From positions 1-8,710 of the forward strand of contig CANQIY010000037.1 in assembly GCA_947624125.1 (NCBI GenBank): a DNA stretch of 8,710 nucleotides, read 5' to 3'. Below the pieces are notes generated by a model, which had not been told where the DNA came from, made no database searches, and saw only the letters and a program-made list of their open reading frames with translations. Source of the stretch: an uncultured Bacilli bacterium (GTDB taxonomy: Bacteria; Bacillota_I; Bacilli_A; RF39; UBA660). The position numbers and the translations under genes were made by a program. This document shows, piece after piece, positions 1-6,655 of this stretch (position 1 is its first letter; each line of letters begins with the position of its first letter).

Positions 1-3
1 CAT
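1..3 (-). CDS. Start codon of a minus-strand gene that leaves the window (possibly rpsT, ribosomal protein S20)
   Basis: Only the ATG is inside the window, read as CAT on the plus strand. It is supported by a strong Shine-Dalgarno (AAAGGAGGG, complement of about 9-17) six to seven bases upstream and by a good promoter further up. No coding sequence is visible, so the product cannot be read. Genes next to holA in many Bacilli include rpsT, and a strong promoter with a short structured leader would suit a ribosomal protein gene. That identity is inference only. Confidence 0.55.
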
Positions 4-60
4 TGTATCCCTCCTTTCTTTCTCAAGATTGGAGGCAGACACTCACATCAAATGTTCCTA
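4..60 (-). promoter_or_regulatory. Short mRNA leader with potential to mask its ribosome-binding site
   Basis: In the transcript, CCUCC (complement of 31-35) is followed 16 bases later by GGAGG (complement of 10-14), which is the Shine-Dalgarno core of the left-edge gene. The five-base complement could form a hairpin that hides the ribosome-binding site. The leader is also clearly richer in G and C (GUGAGUGUCUGCCUCC) than the surrounding intergenic DNA, which hints at selected structure. Such short leaders are typical of autoregulated ribosomal protein genes, but the class cannot be named from this sequence. Confidence 0.4.
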
Positions 61-65
61 CAAAT

Positions 66-94
66 ATTATACTATAATTGATATTATAAAACAA
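66..94 (-). promoter_or_regulatory. Sigma-A promoter of the minus-strand gene at the left edge
   Basis: Read on the minus strand, the -35 box is TTGTTT (complement of 89-94) and the -10 box is a perfect TATAAT (complement of 66-71), with a 17-base spacer. Transcription would start near position 59-60, giving a leader of about 57 bases before the ATG at 3. Confidence 0.7.
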
Positions 95-120
95 TCGAAC
101 ATTGATTAATTTTATTTTAA

Positions 121-327
121 GATTTTAAAAATATCGTAGAACAGATAAAGCAAGAAATAAATAAAACGAAATATGACATTTTTAAAAATGCTAATATGAA
201 TTTATTAAAATTATATTATAATATTGGAAAAACAATTAACGAAAATTCTAGTTGGGATAATAAATTTATTGATGAATTAGCAATAGAACTTAAATTGACA
301 TTTCCAAATATTAAATTAGTCTATTGA
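121..327 (+). pseudogene. Remnant of a YhcG/DUF1016-type PDDEXK nuclease, N-terminal domain only
   Basis: An open frame of 68 codons between stops at 118-120 and 325-327 has no start codon or ribosome-binding site at its beginning; the first in-frame ATG is at 196. The translation includes EQIKQEINKTKYDIFKNAN, LLKLYYNIGKTINEN, SWDNKFIDELAIEL and FPNIK. This follows the order of the DUF1016 N-terminal domain: a helix with an xAN motif, then LYWxIGKxI, then WGxxVIDxLAxDL, then FPxxKGFS. The frame stops just where GFSxRNL should begin, and the C-terminal PDDEXK nuclease domain is absent. YhcG-family proteins are usually cargo of restriction-modification and other accessory loci, so this is probably the decayed trace of an accessory gene between two housekeeping genes. 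Confidence 0.65.
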
Positions 328-352
328 ATTATCATAAATCATTTGAGATAAT
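324..352 (+). promoter_or_regulatory. Promoter of holA with extended -10, probably leaderless
   Basis: TTGAAT (324-329) and GATAAT (347-352) are 17 bases apart, and TG at 344-345 sits one base before the -10 box as an extended -10 element. The expected start of transcription, about seven bases past the -10 box, coincides with the holA ATG at 359. The -35 box overlaps the stop codon of the nuclease remnant. Confidence 0.5.
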
Positions 353-358
353 ATAAAT

Positions 359-1312
359 ATGAATACATATTTAATAGTTAGTGAAACAAATTATTATATT
401 GAAGAAACTTTAAAGAAGTTAAAAGATGGTATTAATAATATTATAAATTTTAATATGGATGAAAATACCATGGATGAGGTTTTAACCGAGGCTTCTTATT
501 TTTCAATGTTTGATGATAAAAAATGTATAATTGTCAAAAAAACAAAATTATTTTCAACTATAAAAGGGGAAAATCAAAACAATAAAAAAGATAGTGAAAA
601 ACTACTTAAATATTTAGAGCATGAGAACCCTAATACAAGACTTATCTTTGTTACCAATGAAAAAGTTGATGGCAAAAAAAAGATTTTTAATGTCTTGCAT
701 GAACATGATAATGTATATACTTTTACTAGTAAAACAAAAACAGAAATGAAAAATGAATTAAAAAAATATGTAGAAAAATATAATTATTCAATTGAAGATA
801 ATTCTTTATGGTATATAATTAATAATACTTTAGGTAATTTTGATTTATGTATAAATGAACTTGATAAAATAATGCTTTATTATAGTAAACCATGCTTTAT
901 TAGACATGAAGATGTTACTAGCTTAGTTTGTAAAAATATTACTGAAAATAATTTTAAATTAGTTGACAGCATTATCAATAGAGATTTAGGATTATCATTA
1001 AATTATTTGCAAGATTTACAAACCTTAAAAGTTGACCCTAGTATCATTTTATCTTTGTTATATCGGGAATTTAAATTAATGTTACAAACCATAATTTATA
1101 AAGAAAATAAATGTAATGAAAGTGATATTATCAAAAATTTAGGTTTAGCTGCTTGGCAATATGACAAAGTTAAGAATAATTTGCGGATGTTTAATAAAAG
1201 AGAAATCGAAGATGAAATAAAAAATTTAAGTGATTTAGATTATAAATATAAAAGTGGTTTAATAAATAAAGATATAATTCTTATAAGTTATATAGTTAAT
1301 ATGTGTTTATAA
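359..1312 (+). CDS. holA: DNA polymerase III subunit delta
   Basis: The 317-residue product is the delta subunit of the DNA polymerase III clamp loader, which opens the beta sliding clamp so it can be loaded on primed DNA at the replication fork. The start MNTYLIVSETNYYIEETLKKL fits the family opening (YLIYGEDxFLIxEALKKL). RLIFVTNEKVDGKKKIFNVL (residues 94-113) matches the conserved strand of the N-terminal AAA+-like domain, and NFKLVDSIINRDLGLSLNYL (199-218) opens the helical clamp-loader domain. The C-terminal LGLAAWQYDKVKNNLRMF and YKYKSGLINKD are typical of the collar domain. Length is slightly below the usual 330-350. There is no good Shine-Dalgarno before the ATG, only GAG at 345-347. 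mnmA follows after 36 bases and is probably co-transcribed. Confidence 0.9.
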   Translation: MNTYLIVSETNYYIEETLKKLKDGINNIINFNMDENTMDEVLTEASYFSMFDDKKCIIVKKTKLFSTIKGENQNNKKDSEKLLKYLEHENPNTRLIFVTNEKVDGKKKIFNVLHEHDNVYTFTSKTKTEMKNELKKYVEKYNYSIEDNSLWYIINNTLGNFDLCINELDKIMLYYSKPCFIRHEDVTSLVCKNITENNFKLVDSIINRDLGLSLNYLQDLQTLKVDPSIILSLLYREFKLMLQTIIYKENKCNESDIIKNLGLAAWQYDKVKNNLRMFNKREIEDEIKNLSDLDYKYKSGLINKDIILISYIVNMCL

Positions 1313-1348
1313 TAAATAATAAATGTGCTAAAATAACGGAGTGATTTT

Positions 1349-2443
1349 ATGAAAAAAACGGTTGTTATAGGAATGAGTGGCGGTGTTGATAGTGCGGTCG
1401 CAGCCTATTTATTAAAAAAAGAAGGTTATAATGTTGTAGCGCTTTTTATGCGCAATTGGGATAGTACGATTAATGGTGAAGATTATCAAAATGAAGATAA
1501 TATTTGTCCCCAAGAAAAAGATTATAATGATGCTAAAAAGGTTTGTGAAACCTTAGATATACCATTACATCGAGTTGATTTTATTAAAGAATATTGGGAT
1601 TATGTTTTTAAATATTTTTTAGATGAGTTAAATAAAGGGAGAACTCCTAATCCGGATTTATTATGTAATAAATTTATTAAATTTGATTTATTTAAAAAAG
1701 AAGCTTTAAAATTAGGAGCCGATTATATAGCAACAGGCCATTATGCAAGATTAGAGCATGGACGTCTTTTAAGGGCGGTTGATTTAAATAAAGACCAAAC
1801 CTATTTTTTAGCTGATGTTCCGGTTCAAGGCTTTAAGGATGTGTTATTTCCAATTGGTAATTTAAAGAAAAGTGAAGTAAGAGAAATTGCTAAAGAAAAT
1901 AATTTATGGGTAGCAGATAAAAAAGATTCAACAGGGATATGTTTTATTGGTGAGCGTAATTTTCAAAAGTTTGTTCAAAATTTTTTAAAAGGTCAAGAAG
2001 GCGATATTGTTGATGTTAAAACTAAAGAAGTTATTGGTAAGCATTCAGGTTTAATGAATTATACCATTGGTCAAAGAAGAAATGTTGGGATTTCTGGAAA
2101 TACGGAACGTCATTTTGTCTGTGGTAAAAATGTAAAAGAAAATATTTTATATGTTACCATTGGTGATGAAGAATATTTATATAGTGATGCTTGTAAAATT
2201 GCTAATGTTAATTTTATCAGTAGTGTTCATCCTACTTTTTGTACAGCGAAATTTCGCTATCGGGGTGAAGATGTTCCGGTTACCTTAGAATATTTAGAAG
2301 ATAATACAATTATGGTAAAATATGATAGAGCTAAAGCTGTAACTCCCGGTCAAGCTTGTGTTTTATATTTAGGAGAAGAATGTTTAGGCTGTGGCTTTAT
2401 TGAAACGGTATATAAAAATGGACAAAAATTATGGTATTTATAA
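1349..2443 (+). CDS. mnmA: tRNA-specific 2-thiouridylase MnmA
   Basis: MnmA activates C2 of the wobble uridine 34 in tRNA-Lys, tRNA-Glu and tRNA-Gln with ATP, then inserts sulfur supplied as persulfide by a cysteine desulfurase system. At 364 residues it is full length. The PP-loop SGGVDS is at residues 10-15, the first catalytic cysteine is C106 in NPDLLCN, the family motif GHYAR is at 130-134, and the second catalytic cysteine is C198 in DSTGICFIGERNF. YTIGQRRNVGIS marks the central domain and a beta-barrel domain completes the C-terminus. The ATG has a Shine-Dalgarno GGAG (1338-1341) seven bases upstream. No separate promoter is convincing, so read-through from holA is likely. The last codons overlap the convergent flippase gene by six bases. 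Confidence 0.96.
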   Translation: MKKTVVIGMSGGVDSAVAAYLLKKEGYNVVALFMRNWDSTINGEDYQNEDNICPQEKDYNDAKKVCETLDIPLHRVDFIKEYWDYVFKYFLDELNKGRTPNPDLLCNKFIKFDLFKKEALKLGADYIATGHYARLEHGRLLRAVDLNKDQTYFLADVPVQGFKDVLFPIGNLKKSEVREIAKENNLWVADKKDSTGICFIGERNFQKFVQNFLKGQEGDIVDVKTKEVIGKHSGLMNYTIGQRRNVGISGNTERHFVCGKNVKENILYVTIGDEEYLYSDACKIANVNFISSVHPTFCTAKFRYRGEDVPVTLEYLEDNTIMVKYDRAKAVTPGQACVLYLGEECLGCGFIETVYKNGQKLWYL

Positions 2444-3739
2444 TTGTTTCGTAAATTTATGAACGTAGTAAATATTTAAAAAGACAACAAGAAAAATATT
2501 AACAATTTCGGATATAATCAAAGAATACAAACCGATATGTAAAAGGGAAAAAATTATTAATACGATAAGTTTCACAATAACGCCAATAATGGTAATGCGC
2601 ATGGTAATATGGGCTTTATTAATAGCTTGTAAAAAACTCATTAAAATATTTTCAATATAAAAAGCAGGAAATATCGGCGCTAAAACTTTGATGTAAGCAA
2701 GTCCTTCTTTGGTATTATAAAGATATTTAAGGATATCTTCGCCAAAAAAGACTAAAATGATAGAATAAGTAATGCCAATAATTAAAGAAAAAACTAAAGC
2801 TTCTTTCAGTCTTTTTAAAAGACTATGATTATCTCTATCTAAATAGTGACGACTAACTTCGGGAATTAAACTAGAAGAAATAGCGGTAATAAAAAACGAT
2901 GGAACAGTTAATATAGTCATAGTATAAGCATTATAAGCTCCATATTCTACTAAAATATAATTATTAGAATAACCTGAGAATAATAATAGATTTTTTAAAA
3001 TAATGGGTTCAAAAAAATAACCGATATTACCAATAATTCTTGATGATACCGTAGGAATAGATATACTTAGGATATCTTTAAGAAGTAATTTAGAAGGAAT
3101 GAGATTATTTTTAGTAATTTTAATTTTTTTCGGCAAAAATAAAAGATTAATAAAAATCGAGACAACTTCTTCAATAAAAGAAAAGAAAAAAAGCGATGCT
3201 GAAGCTAGAATTTCACTTTTAGCCATAAGAGGAGGAACTAAAAAATAAATTAAAAGACCTCTTACTATTTGTTCTATAACATTTGAAACAACATTAGGTA
3301 TCATATTTTGTTTGCCATAAAAATATCCTTTAATAATACTAGATATTGAAATAATGGGGAAAGTAAGACTCATAGCGATAATTAAGATATAAGTATCTTT
3401 CTCATGTAAAAGATGGAGAGCAATAAATTTAGATGCTAAAATCATTGTAAAAACGACAACAATATTAATACCCATAATAAGAATTGTCGCAGTTGAAATA
3501 AGCCTGACATTATTATGATTTTCTTCCGCAACCAATTTGGAAATAGTAGTCGGAAGAGCAAGAGTTGCAATAGTTATTAAAAGAGAATAAGTAGGCATAA
3601 CTAAAGAATACAAGCCAATAACTTTAGCACCGACAATTCTAGTATAAATAATTCTTATAATAAAACCTAAGATTTTATTAATAATTCCTCCTAATATTAA
3701 GATAATTGTTGATTTAATAAATATATTTTTTCTCTTCAT
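2438..3739 (-). CDS. SpoVB/MATE-type oligosaccharide (lipid-linked) flippase
   Basis: This is a 433-residue integral membrane protein with about twelve predicted hydrophobic segments. The N-terminus (LGGIINKILGFIIRIIYTRI, then GLYSLVMPTYSLLITIATLALPTTISKLVAEE) and the motif YFYGKQNMIPNVVSNVIEQIVR are those of the SpoVB/YtgP branch of the MOP (MurJ/Wzx) superfamily. These proteins are thought to move undecaprenyl-linked cell-wall or polysaccharide precursors across the membrane. It is shorter than Bacillus SpoVB (about 518 residues), so it may have fewer C-terminal helices; no truncation is seen because the frame starts and stops cleanly. The SpoVB name does not prove sporulation, and a MurJ-like role is equally possible. 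Shine-Dalgarno AAAGGGAG lies four bases before the ATG. The pairing with comN, divergent here, is also found in Bacillus. Confidence 0.85.
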   Translation of the reverse strand: MKRKNIFIKSTIILILGGIINKILGFIIRIIYTRIVGAKVIGLYSLVMPTYSLLITIATLALPTTISKLVAEENHNNVRLISTATILIMGINIVVVFTMILASKFIALHLLHEKDTYILIIAMSLTFPIISISSIIKGYFYGKQNMIPNVVSNVIEQIVRGLLIYFLVPPLMAKSEILASASLFFFSFIEEVVSIFINLLFLPKKIKITKNNLIPSKLLLKDILSISIPTVSSRIIGNIGYFFEPIILKNLLLFSGYSNNYILVEYGAYNAYTMTILTVPSFFITAISSSLIPEVSRHYLDRDNHSLLKRLKEALVFSLIIGITYSIILVFFGEDILKYLYNTKEGLAYIKVLAPIFPAFYIENILMSFLQAINKAHITMRITIIGVIVKLIVLIIFSLLHIGLYSLIISEIVNIFLVVFLNIYYVHKFTKQL

Positions 3740-3748
3740 AAATCTCCC

Positions 3749-3777
3749 TTTAAAAGCTCGGCAAAATATTATATAAT
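3749..3777 (+). promoter_or_regulatory. Putative promoter of comN-rel-dtd
   Basis: A perfect -10 TATAAT (3772-3777) lies 17 bases after a poor -35 TTTAAA (3749-3754). Transcription would begin near 3784, about 20 bases before the comN ATG. The -10 is inside a perfect palindrome (3767-3778), so a second TATAAT points the other way toward the flippase gene. Confidence 0.45.
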
Positions 3778-3796
3778 AAATATATGAAAGAAAGTT
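3768..3796 (-). promoter_or_regulatory. Putative promoter of the flippase gene, overlapping the comN promoter
   Basis: On the minus strand TATAAT (complement of 3768-3773) is preceded by 17 bases and a weak AACTTT (complement of 3791-3796). It shares two bases of its -10 box with the comN promoter, so RNA polymerase could not occupy both at once. AT-richness makes chance TATAAT boxes common, hence modest confidence. Confidence 0.35.
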
Positions 3797-3803
3797 GATT
3801 TTT

Positions 3804-4055
3804 ATGGCTTATAATCTTAATAAATTTAATTCGATGAAAGAATTATATGAAAGAATTTTACCGGCATTAAAAACCAAAGAAAATGAGTTAAAAAGAGAAA
3901 AATTAATAACTATAAATGCTAAAGAAATATGGAATTACTGTATTAGCAATAAATGGATGATGCGTAAAGATTTACAAATTCATGAAATTGTAGATGATAT
4001 TTTAAATCTAACGGATGAAGATTTAGAAAAAATTATAAAAAATAAAAAAGGATGA
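3804..4055 (+). CDS. comN: ComN-like post-transcriptional regulator
   Basis: A small cytoplasmic protein of 83 residues matching the post-transcriptional regulator family of Bacillus ComN (YrzD), which in B. subtilis promotes expression of the comE competence operon at the mRNA level. The family pattern is visible: an N-terminal helix (YERILPALKTKENEL), then the core EIWNYCISNKWMMRKDLQIHEIVDDILNLTDEDL, which parallels the family's ELWxxCLxxKWKKxxxxxLHEIVxDILxLxxxDY. ATG at 3804 is preferred because AAAG (3791-3794) lies nine bases upstream and the protein then begins MAYNLNKF; an in-frame TTG at 3795 would add three residues without a ribosome-binding site. Its TGA overlaps an ATG of rel, implying translational coupling. 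Neighbouring SpoVB and Rel genes agree with Bacilli gene order. Whether any competence genes exist here is unknown. Confidence 0.75.
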   Translation: MAYNLNKFNSMKELYERILPALKTKENELKREKLITINAKEIWNYCISNKWMMRKDLQIHEIVDDILNLTDEDLEKIIKNKKG

Positions 4056-4060
4056 TGAAA

Positions 4061-6181
4061 ATGACTGATGAAAAAATTAGTTTTGAGATTTTAGAGCAAA
4101 ATCTTAGTTATTTAAAATATGATAAAGAAAAATTAAAAGAGGCTTATGAATATGCTTTAGAAGAACATGAAGGTTTAAAAAGACTAAGTGGGGATGAATA
4201 TATTACCCATCCTCTTCATGTAGCTAATATTTTAACAAAGTTAAATGTTGATGAAACAACTATTATCAGTGCTTTATTACATGAAGTTTTAAATAATGGT
4301 AAATTTGCTACAAAAGAAATATTAGAAGAAAAGTTTGGTAGTGAGGTAGCTTTAATTGTAGATAGTATATCCAAAATAAATAAATTGGAATTAATGGATG
4401 AGACGGAGTCATCAGCTATTTATTTAAGAAAAGTTTTAGTAGGGCTTGCAACAGACCCTAGAGTTTTGTATATTAAACTTGCTGATAGATTACACAATAT
4501 GCGTACTAATTGGGCAATAAGAGAAGAAAAACAAAAAGATAAAGCCAGAGAAACCATGGCAGTTTTAGTTCCAATTGCTCATCGTTTAGGTATAAATTCT
4601 ATTAAAAGTGAGTTAGAAGATATCTGTCTTAAAATACTAAAACCAGAGGTATATCAAGATATCTTAGAAAAATTAAATAAAACAGCTTTAGAATTAAATG
4701 ATAATTTACAAGAAATGAAGGTTAGTCTTTCTCATTTACTTAATGAAAATGGAATAACGCATGAAATTAAAGGACGAGTAAAAAGTGTTTATAGTATTTA
4801 TAATAAACTTTCTAATGGTAAAAAATATAGTGATATATATGATATTTTAGCTCTTCGCGTTTTTGTAGCTAAAGAAAGTGACTGTTATGCCGTTATAGGT
4901 CTTATTCATTCTAAATATCGTCCGGTTCCTAATCGTTTCAAAGATTATATTGCTAATCCAAAAGAAAATATGTATCAAAGTTTACATACGACTGTTTTTG
5001 GGGCTGATGGCGAAGTTTATGAAGTTCAAGTAAGAACTTATGAAATGGATGAAATAGCGGAAAAAGGTATTGCTTCCCATTGGTCATACAAAGAAAAAGG
5101 AGCTAAAAAAGTTCAAGCTATTATGGAACAAAAATTAGAAATGTTTCGTAATATTATTGAAACAAATAGTGAAGAAAATGATGTTTCTTTTGAAAATGTA
5201 ATGAATAATAATCTTTTAGGAGAACTTATATATGTTTTTACTCCTAAAGGTGATGTTATCGAATTACCAATGAATGCTACACCAATAGATTTTGCTTATC
5301 GTATTCATAGTCGAATTGGTGATACATGTGTCGGGGCAATAGTTAATGATAATATTGTTCCTCTATCTTATGAACTACAAAATAATGATATAGTTAAAAT
5401 TATTACTAATAGTAATGCTACCCCGAATAATGATTGGTTAAATTTTGTTAAAACAGAACAAGCTAAATCGAAAATTAAAGCATATTTTAGTAAAAAAGAT
5501 AGAGAAGAATATATTGAAAAAGGAAAAAATATTTTAGAAAAAGAAATCAAAAAGAAGAAATTAGTTGTTAGTGAAGTATTAAATGAAAAAAATATTGCTA
5601 AAATATTAAAAGATTTAAAATTAGCAACTATAGAAGAATTATATTTAGGTATTTCATCTCTTCGTTATACAGCTTCTTATATTATTAATCTAACAACTGA
5701 AGATAAACATAATGTTGATGATTTATTAATTGAAAAAATTAAAAGAAGAAATAATGTTATCAGTAAAGATGATATAATAGTAGATGGAAATACAAATATT
5801 AAATACAATTTAGCTAAATGTTGTCATCCAGTTAAAGGGGATGAAATAATTGGTTTTATTACAAAGGGTGAAGGAATAACAGTTCATAAAAAAGATTGTC
5901 AAAATATAAGTGATGAGAAAGTACGTTTAATTGAAGTAGAATGGAATATTAATAGTAATAATGAATATGATGCAAGTATTTCCTTAAAAGTAAAGAGCAA
6001 TGATTTTTTAATGGACGTTATTAGTGAAGCAACAAAACAAAAAATAAATATTGTTGAAATTAAAAATAAAGAAGTCGAAAATGGTTTAATAAGCGATTTA
6101 ATTATTAAAGTAAAAAATAAAGAAGAATTAGAACATTTTAAAAATGTCTTAAATAAATATAGAAATATTGAGGTCATATGA
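4061..6181 (+). CDS. rel: RelA/SpoT-family (p)ppGpp synthetase with degenerate hydrolase motif
   Basis: This long Rel makes (p)ppGpp from ATP and GTP/GDP in the stringent response. Domains, counted from ATG 4061 (706 residues): HD hydrolase about 25-190, synthetase about 235-345, TGS 388-450, helical region, CC/zinc-finger about 580-615 (AKCCHPVKGDEIIGFI...VHKKDC) and C-terminal ACT about 625-706. Synthetase residues are kept: R239 in GRVKS, D261 in YDILALR, FKDYI at 293-297, Y305 in YQSLHTT, E321 in EVQVRT. In the HD domain, H50, H74 and D142 (ADRLHNMRT) remain, but the HDxxED signature reads HEVLNN (74-79), so D, E and D are replaced by E75, N78 and N79. The ATG at 4061 is chosen because AAAAGGA (4046-4052) is eight bases upstream; ATGs at 4052 and 4055 are alternatives. 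It overlaps or abuts comN upstream and overlaps dtd downstream. Confidence 0.95.
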   Translation: MTDEKISFEILEQNLSYLKYDKEKLKEAYEYALEEHEGLKRLSGDEYITHPLHVANILTKLNVDETTIISALLHEVLNNGKFATKEILEEKFGSEVALIVDSISKINKLELMDETESSAIYLRKVLVGLATDPRVLYIKLADRLHNMRTNWAIREEKQKDKARETMAVLVPIAHRLGINSIKSELEDICLKILKPEVYQDILEKLNKTALELNDNLQEMKVSLSHLLNENGITHEIKGRVKSVYSIYNKLSNGKKYSDIYDILALRVFVAKESDCYAVIGLIHSKYRPVPNRFKDYIANPKENMYQSLHTTVFGADGEVYEVQVRTYEMDEIAEKGIASHWSYKEKGAKKVQAIMEQKLEMFRNIIETNSEENDVSFENVMNNNLLGELIYVFTPKGDVIELPMNATPIDFAYRIHSRIGDTCVGAIVNDNIVPLSYELQNNDIVKIITNSNATPNNDWLNFVKTEQAKSKIKAYFSKKDREEYIEKGKNILEKEIKKKKLVVSEVLNEKNIAKILKDLKLATIEELYLGISSLRYTASYIINLTTEDKHNVDDLLIEKIKRRNNVISKDDIIVDGNTNIKYNLAKCCHPVKGDEIIGFITKGEGITVHKKDCQNISDEKVRLIEVEWNINSNNEYDASISLKVKSNDFLMDVISEATKQKINIVEIKNKEVENGLISDLIIKVKNKEELEHFKNVLNKYRNIEVI

Positions 6182-6630
6182 GAGTAATTATTCAAAGAAG
6201 TAAAGAAAGTAGTGTAGAAATAAAAGGAAAGATATTTAATAAAATTCCTTTTGGTTATGTAATTTTGGTATCTTTTACTGATGGTGATAATGATGATGTT
6301 ATTGATTATATGATTAAAAAAATTGTTAATTTAAGAATTTTTGAAGATGAAAATAATATTCCTAATAAAAGTATAATAGATGTTAAGGGTAGTATTCTAT
6401 CGATTAGTCAATTTACATTATATGCCAATACGAAAAAGGGTAATAGACCTAGTTATAATGAAGCACTAAAAAGAGAAGAAGCAAGTATTTTATATCAAAA
6501 ATTTAATGAAAAATTAAGTCTTTATATTCCTACATTACCAGGAATATTTGGGGAAGATATGCTTCTTCATATAGATAATGATGGACCATTTACTATCATT
6601 ATGGATAGCCAAGAGATAATGTCAAGATAA
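6178..6630 (+). CDS. dtd: D-aminoacyl-tRNA deacylase
   Basis: DTD hydrolyses D-amino acids (and glycine mischarged on tRNA-Ala) from tRNA, a chiral proofreading step in the cytoplasm. The 150-residue product has the usual length and start (MRVIIQRSKESSVEI), NLRIFEDE (51-58), the substrate motif SQFTLYA (77-83), KGNRPSYNEA (87-96) and the cross-subunit Gly-cisPro loop at 136-139. That loop reads GPFT instead of the usual GPVT, a mild variation next to the invariant Gly-Pro. The ATG overlaps the rel stop as ATGA, with GAGG (6169-6172) as ribosome-binding site, so it is the last gene of the comN-rel-dtd operon. The rel-dtd pair is the standard order in Firmicutes. The final codons form part of the terminator stem. 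Confidence 0.95.
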   Translation: MRVIIQRSKESSVEIKGKIFNKIPFGYVILVSFTDGDNDDVIDYMIKKIVNLRIFEDENNIPNKSIIDVKGSILSISQFTLYANTKKGNRPSYNEALKREEASILYQKFNEKLSLYIPTLPGIFGEDMLLHIDNDGPFTIIMDSQEIMSR

Positions 6631-6655
6631 TTTTTAGTTGTCTTGACTTTTTAAT
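6621..6655 (+). terminator. Intrinsic terminator of the comN-rel-dtd operon
   Basis: GTCAAGATAA (6621-6630) pairs with TTGTCTTGAC (6638-6647) to make a ten-base stem with one G-U pair and a seven-base loop, followed by TTTTT (6648-6652). The dtd stop codon TAA (6628-6630) is inside the 5' arm of the stem. Confidence 0.8.

Noticed and set aside
671..678. A8 run in holA as a slippage site
   Set aside because: A runs of this size are expected by chance in such AT-rich coding DNA, and the gene is essential, so a switch is unlikely.
1326..1334. Extended -10 (TGCTAAAAT) as a separate mnmA promoter
   Set aside because: The transcript would start on top of the mnmA Shine-Dalgarno and no -35 box is present; read-through from holA is simpler.
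3784..3798. Four-codon open frame (MKES) just before comN, as a possible leader peptide
   Set aside because: It begins at the predicted transcription start with no ribosome-binding site, and it is too short to judge.
3795..3803. TTG start adding three residues to ComN
   Set aside because: No ribosome-binding site at the right distance; ATG at 3804 has AAAG nine bases upstream and gives a family-like start.
5368..5550. Minus-strand open frame of 60 codons inside rel
   Set aside because: It is a shadow of the rel coding sequence, with hydrophobic composition caused by antisense A/T-rich codons and no ribosome-binding site.
5899..6195. Minus-strand open frame of 98 codons over the end of rel
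   Set aside because: Same reason: antisense of a confident gene, with serine/leucine/phenylalanine-rich low-complexity translation.
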